Assembly (NCBI RefSeq): GCF_001006325.2
Contig: NZ_LBIA02000001.1
Span: 2,791,501 to 2,855,500 of the forward strand
Reading direction: 5' to 3'
Length of the DNA: 64,000 bases
Origin: Afipia massiliensis
Lineage (GTDB): Bacteria > Pseudomonadota > Alphaproteobacteria > Rhizobiales > Xanthobacteraceae
Part shown: positions 8,360-16,742 of the stretch, piece after piece
Position numbering within the stretch: the stretch's first letter is position 1
How the letters are laid out: every line of letters begins with the position of its first letter
Translations under genes and position numbers: made by a program
Notes under the pieces: generated by a model
The model's input: only the letters and a program-made list of their open reading frames with translations
Databases searched by the model: none
What the model was told of the DNA's origin: nothing

Positions 8360-9871
8360 ATGGAAGCACTCGGTCTGTTGTTTCACGGCTTCGCGGTTCT
8401 CTTCACCTGGAAAATTCTAGCGCTGATGATGGTCGGGCTGGTGCTCGGCATCTTCGTCGGTGTGCTGCCGGGGCTCGGCGGCCCCAATGGCGTCGCGATC
8501 CTGCTGCCGCTCACGTTCTCGATGGATCCGACATCGGCCATCGTGATGCTGTCGTGCATCTATTGGGGCGCGCTGTTCGGCGGCGCAATCACCTCGATCC
8601 TGTTCAACATTCCGGGCGAAGCATGGTCGGTCGCGACCACCTTCGACGGCTATCCAATGGCCCAGCAGGGTAAAGCCGCGGAAGCGCTGACCGCGGCGTT
8701 CACCTCGTCGTTCATCGGCTCGCTGGTCGCGGTGATGCTGATCACGTTTCTGGCGCCGAGCATCGCCGGCTTCGCGCTGAAGTTCGGGCCGCCTGAATTC
8801 TTCGCGGTGTATCTTCTGACATTCTGTTCGTTCGTCGGCCTGGGCCGCGAAGCCAAGCACAAGACCGTCATTTCCATGGCGCTCGGCCTGCTGCTCGCGG
8901 GCGTCGGCCTCGACACCGTGTCGGGCCAGTTGCGCATGACGTTCGGCTCCAACGACCTGCTGCGCGGCGTCAACTTCCTTGTCGCGGTGATCGGTCTGTT
9001 CGGCATCAGCGAAATCCTGCTGACCATGGAAGAGCGCCTTGCGCTGCGCGGTCATGCAGCGCGTATCAGCCTGCGGACAGTCTGGAGCGTCTGGAAGGAT
9101 CTGCCGAAGTACTGGGCGACACTGGTCCGCTCGTCCGTCATCGGATGCTGGCTCGGCATCACGCCGGGCGGCGCCATTGCAGCCTCGTTCATGGGCTACA
9201 ATCTCGCCAAGCGATTTTCCAAGGAAAAGGAATCGTTCGGCAAGGGCCGCATCGAAGGCGTGTTCGCACCCGAGACAGCCGCCCACGCATCGGGCACGGC
9301 GGCGCTGCTGCCGATGCTGGCGCTCGGCATTCCCGGCTCCGGCACCGCAGCGATCCTGCTCGGCGGCCTGATGGTGTGGGGTCTTAATCCCGGCCCGCTG
9401 CTGTTCGTGGAGCACAAGGATTTCGTCTGGGGCCTGATCGCCTCGATGTATCTCGGCAACGTCGTCGGCCTCGTGCTGGTGCTGACGACCGTGCCGATCT
9501 TTGCCTCGATCCTGCGCGTGCCGTTCGCCGCTATCGCGCCGATGATCGTGGTGTCGTGTGCGATCGGCGCCTACGCGATCCAGAATGCGATGTTCGACAT
9601 CTGGCTGATGCTGCTGTTCGGCGTGGTCGGTTACGTCTTCAAGAAGATCGGCATTCCGCTGGCGCCGTTCACGCTGGCGCTGGTGCTCGGCAGCCGAGCC
9701 GAGGATGCGTTCCGCCTTGCCATGATCGGATCGGGCGGGGACGTGAAGGTGTTCTGGTCGAACGGTCTCGTCGGCTCGATCACGACGCTGGCGTTCGTGC
9801 TGCTGTTCTGGCCGCTGATCGACAAGGCGTTCGAAGGCATCGGACGCCTGCGGAAACCGGCGAACGCGTAG
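8360..9871 (+). CDS. Tripartite tricarboxylate transporter large permease, TctA family
   Basis: A 503-residue polytopic permease. It has the two signature Gly-rich segments GIFVGVLPGLGGPNGVAILLPLTF near the N terminus and GIPGSGTAAILLGGLMVWGLNPGPLLF in the second half; this internal duplication is diagnostic for TctA. The ATG at 8360 has GGGGG 8 nt upstream; a longer frame would overlap tctB. It completes the TctCBA system encoded downstream of the aminotransferase. No terminator is obvious, but a family B palindrome (9878-9961) starts 7 bp after the stop and may form the 3' end of the operon mRNA. Confidence 0.95.
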   Translation: MEALGLLFHGFAVLFTWKILALMMVGLVLGIFVGVLPGLGGPNGVAILLPLTFSMDPTSAIVMLSCIYWGALFGGAITSILFNIPGEAWSVATTFDGYPMAQQGKAAEALTAAFTSSFIGSLVAVMLITFLAPSIAGFALKFGPPEFFAVYLLTFCSFVGLGREAKHKTVISMALGLLLAGVGLDTVSGQLRMTFGSNDLLRGVNFLVAVIGLFGISEILLTMEERLALRGHAARISLRTVWSVWKDLPKYWATLVRSSVIGCWLGITPGGAIAASFMGYNLAKRFSKEKESFGKGRIEGVFAPETAAHASGTAALLPMLALGIPGSGTAAILLGGLMVWGLNPGPLLFVEHKDFVWGLIASMYLGNVVGLVLVLTTVPIFASILRVPFAAIAPMIVVSCAIGAYAIQNAMFDIWLMLLFGVVGYVFKKIGIPLAPFTLALVLGSRAEDAFRLAMIGSGGDVKVFWSNGLVGSITTLAFVLLFWPLIDKAFEGIGRLRKPANA

Positions 9872-9877
9872 CGTAGT

Positions 9878-9961
9878 CGTCATTGCGAGGAGCGATAGCG
9901 ACGAAGCAATTCAGCTTTTGCCTGCTTAGCTCTGGATTGCTTCGCTTCGCTCGCAATGACG
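9878..9961. repeat. Dispersed palindromic repeat, family B
   Basis: Ends cgtcattgcgag and tcgcaatgacg, inner arms gaagcaattcag and ctggattgcttc. It lies between the convergent ends of tctA and the small secreted-protein gene, where it could act as a two-way 3'-end structure. Confidence 0.85.
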
Positions 9962-9970
9962 ATGATAGTA

Positions 9971-10336
9971 TTACGCCTGCGCCGCGCTGATCACCTTGCA
10001 CGCGCCTTCGGCGGCTTCCGTGTCGATGAAGGGGAATTTCGTCTTCTTGAACAGCTTGGTGGTCTTCGGCTTGACCTTCAGCGTCAGCTTCTGCTCGGTT
10101 TCGATCTTCCGGCCGCCGGTCTTCGACATGTAATCGCATTTCACGCGGATATCCTTGACCGCGAAATCATTGTCGTTGGTGACGGTGATGTCGGCGGTTC
10201 CGATATTGTTGGAGCCGGGCTTGCGCCACTTCTCGATCGAGATCTTGACCTTGTCGCCGGGCTCGGCGGCAGTGGCTGCGCCGGTCGCGCCGAGAAAGAT
10301 CGCGGCGATGGCGGAAACGATGATCGTCGTCTTCAT
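9971..10336 (-). CDS. Small secreted protein of unknown function
   Basis: A 121-residue protein with a clear signal peptide (MKTTIIVSAIAAIFLGATGAATA, cut before AEPGDK). The mature part is basic and beta-rich, with TADITVTNDNDFAVKDIRVKCDYMS, which resembles small immunoglobulin-like periplasmic domains. Two Cys residues (CDYMS and GACKV) could form a disulfide. AGGA lies 8 nt upstream of the ATG. I do not recognise a named family. It is divergent from the amidase gene and convergent with tctA, with no evident functional link to either. Confidence 0.75.
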   Translation of the reverse strand: MKTTIIVSAIAAIFLGATGAATAAEPGDKVKISIEKWRKPGSNNIGTADITVTNDNDFAVKDIRVKCDYMSKTGGRKIETEQKLTLKVKPKTTKLFKKTKFPFIDTEAAEGACKVISAAQA

Positions 10337-10507
10337 GGTCGTAATCCTGACTGTTCCAATGCGGCCTCGACCGCCGGAGCGGCGGCCATAAATCCAAAGT
10401 GGCCTTAAAATCCAAAAATGAACGTGCAGCCATTGAGCGCGAGCGTTTCACCGTTACTATAACGGCCGCGACATCGATGCGGCAACGGCTGTTGAACAGG
10501 AATTGCA

Positions 10508-11911
10508 ATGAACGACATCTGGCGACTCTCGGCAGCCGATCTTGCGGCGCACATCCGCTCACGCAAGCTCTCGGCGAGGGAGGCCGCGCAGGCCGCCCTC
10601 GACCGATTGAATGCTGTCAATCCCGCGATCAATGCCGTGGTCGATCATCGGCCCGAAGACACGCTGGCACAGGCCGACGCAGTGGATGCCGCGCTTGCGA
10701 AGGGCGAAAACCCCGGCGCGCTCGCAGGTGTACCGATCACGATCAAGGTCAACATCGACCAAGCCGGATTCGCTACCACGAACGGCGTGAAGTTGCAGCG
10801 TGACCTGGTGGCGCAGACCAATAGTCCGGTGGTGGACAATCTGCGCAAGGCAGGCGCGGTGATTGTCGGGCGCACCAACGCACCGGCATTCTCGTACCGC
10901 TGGTTCACGACCAATTTGCTGCATGGCGACACGAAGAATCCGCGCGATCCATCGATCACGCCGGGCGGATCGTCAGGCGGGGCGGCGTCGGCGGTGACCG
11001 CCGGCATCGGCCACATCGCGCACGGCACCGACATCGCGGGCTCGATCCGGTATCCGGCCTATGCCTGCGGGGTTCACGGCCTTCGTCCTTCGCTCGGACG
11101 CATTCCCGCATTCAATGCCGCGCTCCCGGAGCGGCCCATCGGCCCCCAGATCACGGCGGTCTCCGGCCCGATTGCGCGCACCGTCGGCGACGTACGGCTG
11201 GCGCTTCATGCCATGGCGCAGCGCGATGTGCGCGATCCATGGTGGGTGCCGGCACCGCTTGAAGGGCCTGCGCGGCGCAAGCACGCTGCGATATGCTTGC
11301 GCCCCGGCGGCCTTGAGACGGTAAAGGAAGTCACCGACGCGGTCGTGGACGCCGGCAAGCGGCTGGAGCGGGCAGGCTGGAGCGTCGAGGAAATCACCGA
11401 GATTCCGCCGTTCGAAGAAGCGGCAGAGTTGCAGGTCAAGCTGTGGCTCGCGGACGGCTACGACGCGATGCTCGATGCCGCCGAGCGCGAAGGTGATCCC
11501 GGCGCGCTTGCGGTGCTGCGCGGTCACGAGAAGATGGCGCGCTCGATCGACCTCGCTGCATTCTCCAAAGCGCTGACGCGGCGCGCGACGCTGGTCCGCG
11601 CCTGGGAGACGTTCTTCGAAACCTATGCCGTGATCGTGATGCCGCCGTGCGGCGAACTGCCGTTCCCGTGGCAACTCGATTTGAAGGACGACGCGTCGTT
11701 CAGGCGTGTGTGGCGGGCGCAGATGCCGCAGATCGCACTGCCGTTCATCGGCATGCCGGGACTGACGGTTTCGACCGGGCTGGTCGGCCGCATTCCTGTC
11801 GGCGTTCAGATCGTCGCCGGACGTTACAGGGAAGATCTCTGCTTGCTGGCGGGCGAGGCGATCGAGGCGGGCGGCGTGCCCGCAAGCCCGATCGATCCGG
11901 TGCTGGCCTGA
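10508..11911 (+). CDS. Amidase signature family hydrolase
   Basis: A 467-residue amidase-signature enzyme. The Ser-cisSer-Lys triad is visible: Lys in VPITIKVNIDQ, cis-Ser in TPGGSSGGAAS, and the nucleophile Ser in GTDIAGSIRYPAYACG. These hydrolases cleave C-N bonds in carboxamides; GatA, indoleacetamide hydrolase and aryl amidases belong here. There are no gatC or gatB neighbours, so a catabolic amidase is more likely than the tRNA amidotransferase. The ATG at 10508 gives the usual N terminus. The 3' end overlaps a small minus-strand frame (11824-12105). The substrate cannot be predicted. Confidence 0.9.
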   Translation: MNDIWRLSAADLAAHIRSRKLSAREAAQAALDRLNAVNPAINAVVDHRPEDTLAQADAVDAALAKGENPGALAGVPITIKVNIDQAGFATTNGVKLQRDLVAQTNSPVVDNLRKAGAVIVGRTNAPAFSYRWFTTNLLHGDTKNPRDPSITPGGSSGGAASAVTAGIGHIAHGTDIAGSIRYPAYACGVHGLRPSLGRIPAFNAALPERPIGPQITAVSGPIARTVGDVRLALHAMAQRDVRDPWWVPAPLEGPARRKHAAICLRPGGLETVKEVTDAVVDAGKRLERAGWSVEEITEIPPFEEAAELQVKLWLADGYDAMLDAAEREGDPGALAVLRGHEKMARSIDLAAFSKALTRRATLVRAWETFFETYAVIVMPPCGELPFPWQLDLKDDASFRRVWRAQMPQIALPFIGMPGLTVSTGLVGRIPVGVQIVAGRYREDLCLLAGEAIEAGGVPASPIDPVLA

Positions 11912-12105
11912 AGGCGGCGCTTGGCGCGGAATACGCTCTCGGTGTCGGCGAGAAGCTGCTGTGTGCGCCTCACCACGCTGCTTCCGGCCTTGAGGTCGCG
12001 GTTGGCGACGTGAAGCAGACGATGGCCTTCGACGACGAGTTCGCGAGCATGCTTCAGCTGCTCGTCGAACGAGACAACCGGTGTCTCCGCCTTGGCCGTC
12101 GTCAT
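11824..12105 (-). CDS. Small hypothetical protein (possible), antisense overlap with amidase 3' end
   Basis: A 93-residue frame with ATG at 12105 and GGAG 7 nt upstream. The first ~66 residues lie outside the amidase gene and look like a genuine helical polypeptide (DEQLKHARELVVEGHRLLHVANRDLKAG). The last ~29 are read antisense to the amidase and may be a fortuitous extension. No family is recognised. The amidase codes here, so the overlap lowers confidence. Confidence 0.45.
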   Translation of the reverse strand: MTTAKAETPVVSFDEQLKHARELVVEGHRLLHVANRDLKAGSSVVRRTQQLLADTESVFRAKRRLQASTGSIGLAGTPPASIASPASKQRSSL

Positions 12106-12357
12106 GATCCGGCTCCGTGTCCGCGCTAGTCCGACAGTCACCAACGCCGATGTTAACCAATCGTTCAGCGTGAGTCCTGCTGAACGGCCAAACTTTCCAC
12201 CAAAACCTGATCCGCAACGTAATGCTTTGGCGGTATGGGGGAATCCGGCGTTGAACCTGACGCCGGCCGTGGCCGTCCAACCGGAAAGGCGGCAAACGCC
12301 GCCGCTTGCGAGGGCGGGCGTGCCGGTTATTCTCTCTGCACGCGGGGCGGGGTGGAC

Positions 12358-13641
12358 ATGAGCCAGACAAAGACAGCGGACCGGGGCGAACCGGCGGAAG
12401 CGTCTGCGCCGATGCCGGCGAGCAACGGCAAGGTCGGCGTCTATCTCGCGCTGCTGCAACTGTTCTTCACGCTGGGCTGGACGATCTATGTCGTCTACCT
12501 GCCGCAGCTCGCCGCCAAGGTCTGGCTTCCTCCCGGCGCCGTCATCGTCATTCTTCTGGTCGATCAGGCGATCTTCACCATCACCGATACGCTGATGGGC
12601 ATCGCGGCCGATCGCATGACGCCGATCGTCGGGCGGCTCAGCCGCGTCGTGATCTGGCTGACGGTGGTGTCCTGCGCGGCGTTCATCGCGCTGCCGTTCG
12701 TCGCCGACCTCGGCCCGAACGCGAAGATCGCACTGATCGCGCTGACGATGACATGGGTCGTCACATCGTCGGCGTTGCGCGCGCCGCCGCTCGCCTTGCT
12801 CGGCAAGTTCGCGGCAAAACCGTCGATTCCGATGCTGTCGTGTCTGGTCATGTTCGGCTACGGCATCGCCGGTGCGGTCTCGCCGTATCTCGGCGTCGTG
12901 CTGCGCAATCACGATCCGCGCATTCCCTTTGTGGTCTCGACTGTGGTGCTGCTGCTCACCGCGCTGATGATGTCGTGGATCGAGCGCCAGTTGCGCGAAG
13001 GCAAGTTGAGCGTGCCGGAGCGCAAGCCACTTGCAGTGTCGAAATCATGGGGCACGCTGGCGCTGATCTTCATCGTCGCGGTATTGGTTCTTGCGCTTGG
13101 CTATCAGCTGCACTTCAGCGTCAACAGCGCGCAGTTGTTCCTGCGGTTCGCCAAGCAGCCCGATCTGCAATGGCTGATGCCGGTGTACTGGATCGGCTTC
13201 AACATCGCGATGTTTCCAGCGAGCTTCGTCACGCGGCGGCTCGGCGGATTGCTGGTGATCGGCTGCGCGGGACTGCTCGGCGCGGGCGCGGTGTTCGGGA
13301 TGGAGAATGCCACCGGGCTGAACACCATGATCGCGATGCAGTTCCTGGCCGGCGCGGCGTGGGGCTGCATCCTGATGAGCGCGGTCGCGGCCGCCATCGC
13401 GGTCAGCGGCGGCGCGGAAGGCAAGGTGCTCGGCCTGATGTTCTCCGCGCTGGCGCTGGCGACATTCGCGCGCATCGCCGCCGTGGCAGGCGGCCTGACG
13501 AAGGACCCCGCCTATCAGGCCTTGCTGCAATGGACGCCGATCCTGTGCTGGGCGCTGGCCGGCGCGGCATTGCTGATGATCGCGGTCACGCGGCTTCGCA
13601 AATGGCGGGAGAGTGCAAATCCCGCCGATGCACCTGTCTAG
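12358..13641 (+). CDS. Major facilitator superfamily transporter
   Basis: A 427-residue membrane protein with about 12 hydrophobic segments and a short hydrophilic N terminus. The loop DTLMGIAADRMTPIVGRLSR after the second or third segment matches the conserved cytoplasmic loop of MFS carriers, with some similarity to the GPH sugar-cation symporter branch (DTLMG-ADR). The ATG at 12358 lies just after GGCGGGGTGG and gives a normal MFS N terminus; the frame upstream is open but looks non-coding. No flanking catabolic genes indicate the substrate. Confidence 0.82.
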   Translation: MSQTKTADRGEPAEASAPMPASNGKVGVYLALLQLFFTLGWTIYVVYLPQLAAKVWLPPGAVIVILLVDQAIFTITDTLMGIAADRMTPIVGRLSRVVIWLTVVSCAAFIALPFVADLGPNAKIALIALTMTWVVTSSALRAPPLALLGKFAAKPSIPMLSCLVMFGYGIAGAVSPYLGVVLRNHDPRIPFVVSTVVLLLTALMMSWIERQLREGKLSVPERKPLAVSKSWGTLALIFIVAVLVLALGYQLHFSVNSAQLFLRFAKQPDLQWLMPVYWIGFNIAMFPASFVTRRLGGLLVIGCAGLLGAGAVFGMENATGLNTMIAMQFLAGAAWGCILMSAVAAAIAVSGGAEGKVLGLMFSALALATFARIAAVAGGLTKDPAYQALLQWTPILCWALAGAALLMIAVTRLRKWRESANPADAPV

Positions 13642-13737
13642 TTAGCGTGTGCATTTATTCCCGCCGTCCGGCTCTCTCGCGGGTGCTCTCCAACCTTTGA
13701 CTTGGCAAAGGACGAACGGCGTCGCAGAACGGATGTC

Positions 13738-15195
13738 ATGCGAGTTCGCGTAATTCTTCAGGCGCTTTGCGTGATGCTTCCGATGGCTCTTGCCGCGACG
13801 GCGGGTCACGCGGCTGCGATGGAGCGCGGCGTTGCCATCACCGATCCCGCAATTCTGCAACGTCTTGACAATGCGGGACTGAGCCTCGGCAAGCTGCTCG
13901 GCGCGGACACCAATAGCTCCGGCGCGGAGCTGTTCGCGTTGCCGTCGATGGGGCCATTGCAAGCCGCGACGGATCGCGATTTCAACAGCTATGTCCTCGA
14001 ACACAGGGACGATCTCGACAGGCTTCATCTGTTCGACCGCGACGCGCTCAATGCGCCGGGAACGCGTTTCGCCCTGACCGGCATCGTCAACCGGATGGAC
14101 CGCGCCTATGTGTCGCCCGCCGAATGCGGCGAGATCCGGCTGATCTACCGGCCCATCGCCAACAGCGGCTCCACGAACAAGGATTCTCCGCCATCGCGGC
14201 TGCCGATGACGCTCAACCTCGTCATGAAGGCAAAACCTGCAAGTGCCAGCGCCGCAACGTGCGCCGAGCTGGCCCGGCGGTGGCTCGCATTGGCCGATCA
14301 ACCGACGACAGAGCGCGCGGCGATGCTCATCGCCAGGGGCGGCGCGCTTGAATGGGTCACGCGCGATGCCATCGACCGGATCGAGATCGATGTGCAGATC
14401 GCGCGCGCGTCAGCGGACGTCAACGACTTCGAGGGCAGGGCGGACTACCTGATGAAGGTGTTTCGCTACGACGGGACGCGCTTCGCGGAGTCGCCGCTGG
14501 AAAACCAGATCGACGCCGCGCGAATTCGGGCAGATGCAAAACTTCTCGCGGATTTAAAGCGATGGCTGCTCGATCCGGCGCGGATTGCGGACCTTGATCG
14601 CGGGACGATCGTGGTGCCGGATCGGTTTCTTGCATCGAGCGCCATCAATGTGACGCCTGCGCATGATGACCTGAACAACAAAGCGCGCGAACTGTTCGCC
14701 GACGACGACATTGTAACCGCGCTGGCGAAGGCATCCGTCAATGCGCCGCTGGAAAACCTGCAGTCTCCGGCGGGGTTTGTACGCAGGCTGAATGACATGA
14801 CATGCAGCGGATGCCACCAGACCCGCGCGATCGGTGGTTTTCATCTTCCGGGAATGGAACGGCCGGGATGGACGGCAGGTGCGGTGGTTGCGGCAGCATC
14901 GCCGCACTTCTTCGGCGATCAGGAGCGCCGCCGCGACATTCTGATCGCGTTCCGCGACGGCCGCGCGCCGGATTTTGCACGGGGATTTTCCGCCCGCCCG
15001 CAGGCGCGTCGCTCGACCGAACTGACGGGGACGACCTATGTGAACGGATGGGGCGCGTTGTGTTACGCCGCAGGTGGCGCGAACGCCGTGCCCGACAAGA
15101 GCTTCGCGTCATGGACCTGCGCGGAGGGGCTGACGTGTCAGGCATCCGGCGCGAAGGATTCCCGCGCCGGGTTCTGTTTTCCGAAGAGCAATTGA
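13738..15195 (+). CDS. Exported CXXCH (heme c-type) protein of unknown function
   Basis: A 485-residue protein with a signal peptide (MRVRVILQALCVMLPMALAATAGHA). One heme-attachment motif, CSGCH, lies in the second half (about residue 360) in a DMTCSGCHQTRAIGGFH context, followed by a Met-containing FHLPGME that could supply a sixth ligand. Several Cys residues occur near the C terminus (LCYAAGG, WTCAEGLTCQ, GFCFP), suggesting a disulfide-rich end. The large N-terminal region (RFALTGIVNRMDRAY, RLIYRP) is not familiar. ATG 13738 is preferred to TTG 13702 because it starts the signal peptide. It is probably periplasmic or surface-associated; an electron-transfer role is inferred from the heme motif alone. 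Confidence 0.78.
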   Translation: MRVRVILQALCVMLPMALAATAGHAAAMERGVAITDPAILQRLDNAGLSLGKLLGADTNSSGAELFALPSMGPLQAATDRDFNSYVLEHRDDLDRLHLFDRDALNAPGTRFALTGIVNRMDRAYVSPAECGEIRLIYRPIANSGSTNKDSPPSRLPMTLNLVMKAKPASASAATCAELARRWLALADQPTTERAAMLIARGGALEWVTRDAIDRIEIDVQIARASADVNDFEGRADYLMKVFRYDGTRFAESPLENQIDAARIRADAKLLADLKRWLLDPARIADLDRGTIVVPDRFLASSAINVTPAHDDLNNKARELFADDDIVTALAKASVNAPLENLQSPAGFVRRLNDMTCSGCHQTRAIGGFHLPGMERPGWTAGAVVAAASPHFFGDQERRRDILIAFRDGRAPDFARGFSARPQARRSTELTGTTYVNGWGALCYAAGGANAVPDKSFASWTCAEGLTCQASGAKDSRAGFCFPKSN

Positions 15196-15203
15196 AGCGG
15201 GAA

Positions 15204-15353
15204 TTCTTCCCTCTCCCCTTGTGGGAGAGGGTGCCCGAGCGTAGCGAGGGCGGGCGAGGGGGACGGTGTCACTGTGAAACCGCGCCCCCTCACCCGGCTC
15301 AGTTTCGCTTCGCTCAACTTCGCAACCCTCTTCCACAAGGGGAGAGGGAAGAA
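15204..15353. repeat. Dispersed palindromic repeat, family A (ccctctcccc type)
   Basis: A long imperfect inverted repeat with outer arms ttcttccctctcccc and ggggagagggaagaa and an inner region with agcgtagcgaggg and cccctcacccgg. Related copies lie at 18967-19090, 26274-26408 and 51561-51697. This copy separates the convergent CXXCH and CoA-transferase genes. Confidence 0.85.
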
Positions 15354-15387
15354 GGCATCCGATCTGCGCGCAGATTCGATTGCGCGT

Positions 15388-16593
15388 TTAAGCCACGATC
15401 CCCGCCGCCCGCATCTTAGCGATTTCCGCGGCACTGAAGCCCGCCGCCGCCAGTACCTCATCGCTGTTCTGGCCGACATGGGGCGCCATGCGCGGCTGAA
15501 CTTTCTGCGCACCCTCGATGAAGATCGGCGTGTTGATGGTGCGCAGGTCGCTGTCTGCAAACTGCACGACGGCTTCAGTCTCGCGCATCTGCGGATCGTC
15601 CGGGACGTCGGCGGAGATGCCGACAACGCCGAAAATGAGTCCGTTGCCGTCGAGAGTCTTGCGCCAGTGGGCGAGCGGCTTGGTCGCGAACACCTCGTCG
15701 AGGATCGCGATCAGTGCCGGAGCGTTCTTGTGTCGGATCGGCTTGTTCTCGAAGCGAGGATCGGCCGCGAGCTCTTCGCGTCCGATCACTTTCACGAACA
15801 CCGGCCACTGCTTGTCCTCGTTGAGCAGCGACAGGATGATCCAGCGGTCATCGCTGCACTTGTAGTGGCAGGTGACAGCATTCAGCGCGCGGTCGCGCGG
15901 CGGGCGCTTCTGGAAGGTCGCGCCGCAGAGGGCCGCCTGCGCGTAGATGCCGTTGGACCAGATGCCGTTGACCATCAGGTTCGACATCACCTGCGTACCC
16001 TTGCCGGTGCGCTCGCGCTGATAGAGCGCGGTGGCGATGCCTGCGAACATCGACATGGCACAGGGATGATCGCCCATGCCGGGCATCGAGCGGGCCGGTG
16101 TCGACTCGTCGGTTTCGCGCACCAGGTCCATCAGACCCGAGCGCGCCCACCATGCGTTGCTGTCGAAGCCCGGCTTGTCGGCCTCCGCGCCGATCTCGCC
16201 GTAGCCCGTGAACGATGCGTATACCAGCCGGTCGTTGAGCGGGGCGAGGTCCTTGTAGGTGACGCCGAGCTTCTTGCGGACCGGAGGCGGGAAATTGGTG
16301 ATGAACACGTCGCAATCGGCGGCGAGCTTGCGCAGCACGGCCTGACCTTCGGGCTTGCTCAGGTCGAGCGCGAGGCTCTTCTTGTTGCGGCCTTCCAGCA
16401 TCCACGCATAGTTGTGCGGGCTGATGGGGTATCCCGGCAAATTAGGCAGGTTGCGGACCGGATCGCCTGCACCCGGCGGTTCGATCTTGATGACGTCGGC
16501 CCCGAAATCGGACAGCGCCGTCGCCGCCGCGGGGGCCGCGATGAAACTGGCGCAGTCGATGACCTTGAGACCTTCGAAAATTCCCTGACCCAT
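15388..16593 (-). CDS. CaiB/BaiF family CoA-transferase
   Basis: A 401-residue class III CoA-transferase-like protein. It begins FEGLKVIDCASFIAAPAAATALSDFGADVIKIEPPG and has GRNKKSLALDLSKPEG and VFITNFPPPVRKKLG. The segment that normally carries the catalytic Asp reads GTQVMSNLMVNGIWSN, with no Asp at the expected position. The ATG at 16593 has a GAGG 11 nt upstream; the upstream extension would be encoded by a repeat. It is the last gene of the long ABC/ligase operon, downstream of the PaaK-like gene, and presumably handles the CoA ester of the imported acid. The missing Asp raises the possibility of a racemase-, dehydratase- or partner-type role. Confidence 0.88.
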   Translation of the reverse strand: MGQGIFEGLKVIDCASFIAAPAAATALSDFGADVIKIEPPGAGDPVRNLPNLPGYPISPHNYAWMLEGRNKKSLALDLSKPEGQAVLRKLAADCDVFITNFPPPVRKKLGVTYKDLAPLNDRLVYASFTGYGEIGAEADKPGFDSNAWWARSGLMDLVRETDESTPARSMPGMGDHPCAMSMFAGIATALYQRERTGKGTQVMSNLMVNGIWSNGIYAQAALCGATFQKRPPRDRALNAVTCHYKCSDDRWIILSLLNEDKQWPVFVKVIGREELAADPRFENKPIRHKNAPALIAILDEVFATKPLAHWRKTLDGNGLIFGVVGISADVPDDPQMRETEAVVQFADSDLRTINTPIFIEGAQKVQPRMAPHVGQNSDEVLAAAGFSAAEIAKMRAAGIVA

Positions 16594-16635
16594 GTCGGCT
16601 GATTCCTCGTTTTTTGTTGTTTGAACAATAACTCT

Positions 16636-16718
16636 CGTCATGCCCGCGCTTGTCGCGGGCATCCACGTCTTTTCTAGTTTCCCAGACGTGGATGGCCGGG
16701 ACAAGCCCGGCCATGACA
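16636..16718. repeat. Palindromic repeat, family F
   Basis: An inverted repeat with outer arms gtcatgcccgcgcttgtcgcgggcat and the matching gccgggacaagcccggccatgac, inner arms ccacgtct and agacgtgg. It sits in the 149-bp gap between the PaaK-like and CoA-transferase genes of one operon; the rest of the gap shows nothing else. Confidence 0.8.
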
Positions 16719-16742
16719 TCAGAGCATTGCTTGAGCCTGAGA

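Noticed and set aside
8417-9883. 488-residue minus-strand frame opposite tctA
   Set aside because: Low-complexity Arg/Gln/His translation opposite a well-conserved permease; typical high-GC antisense frame.
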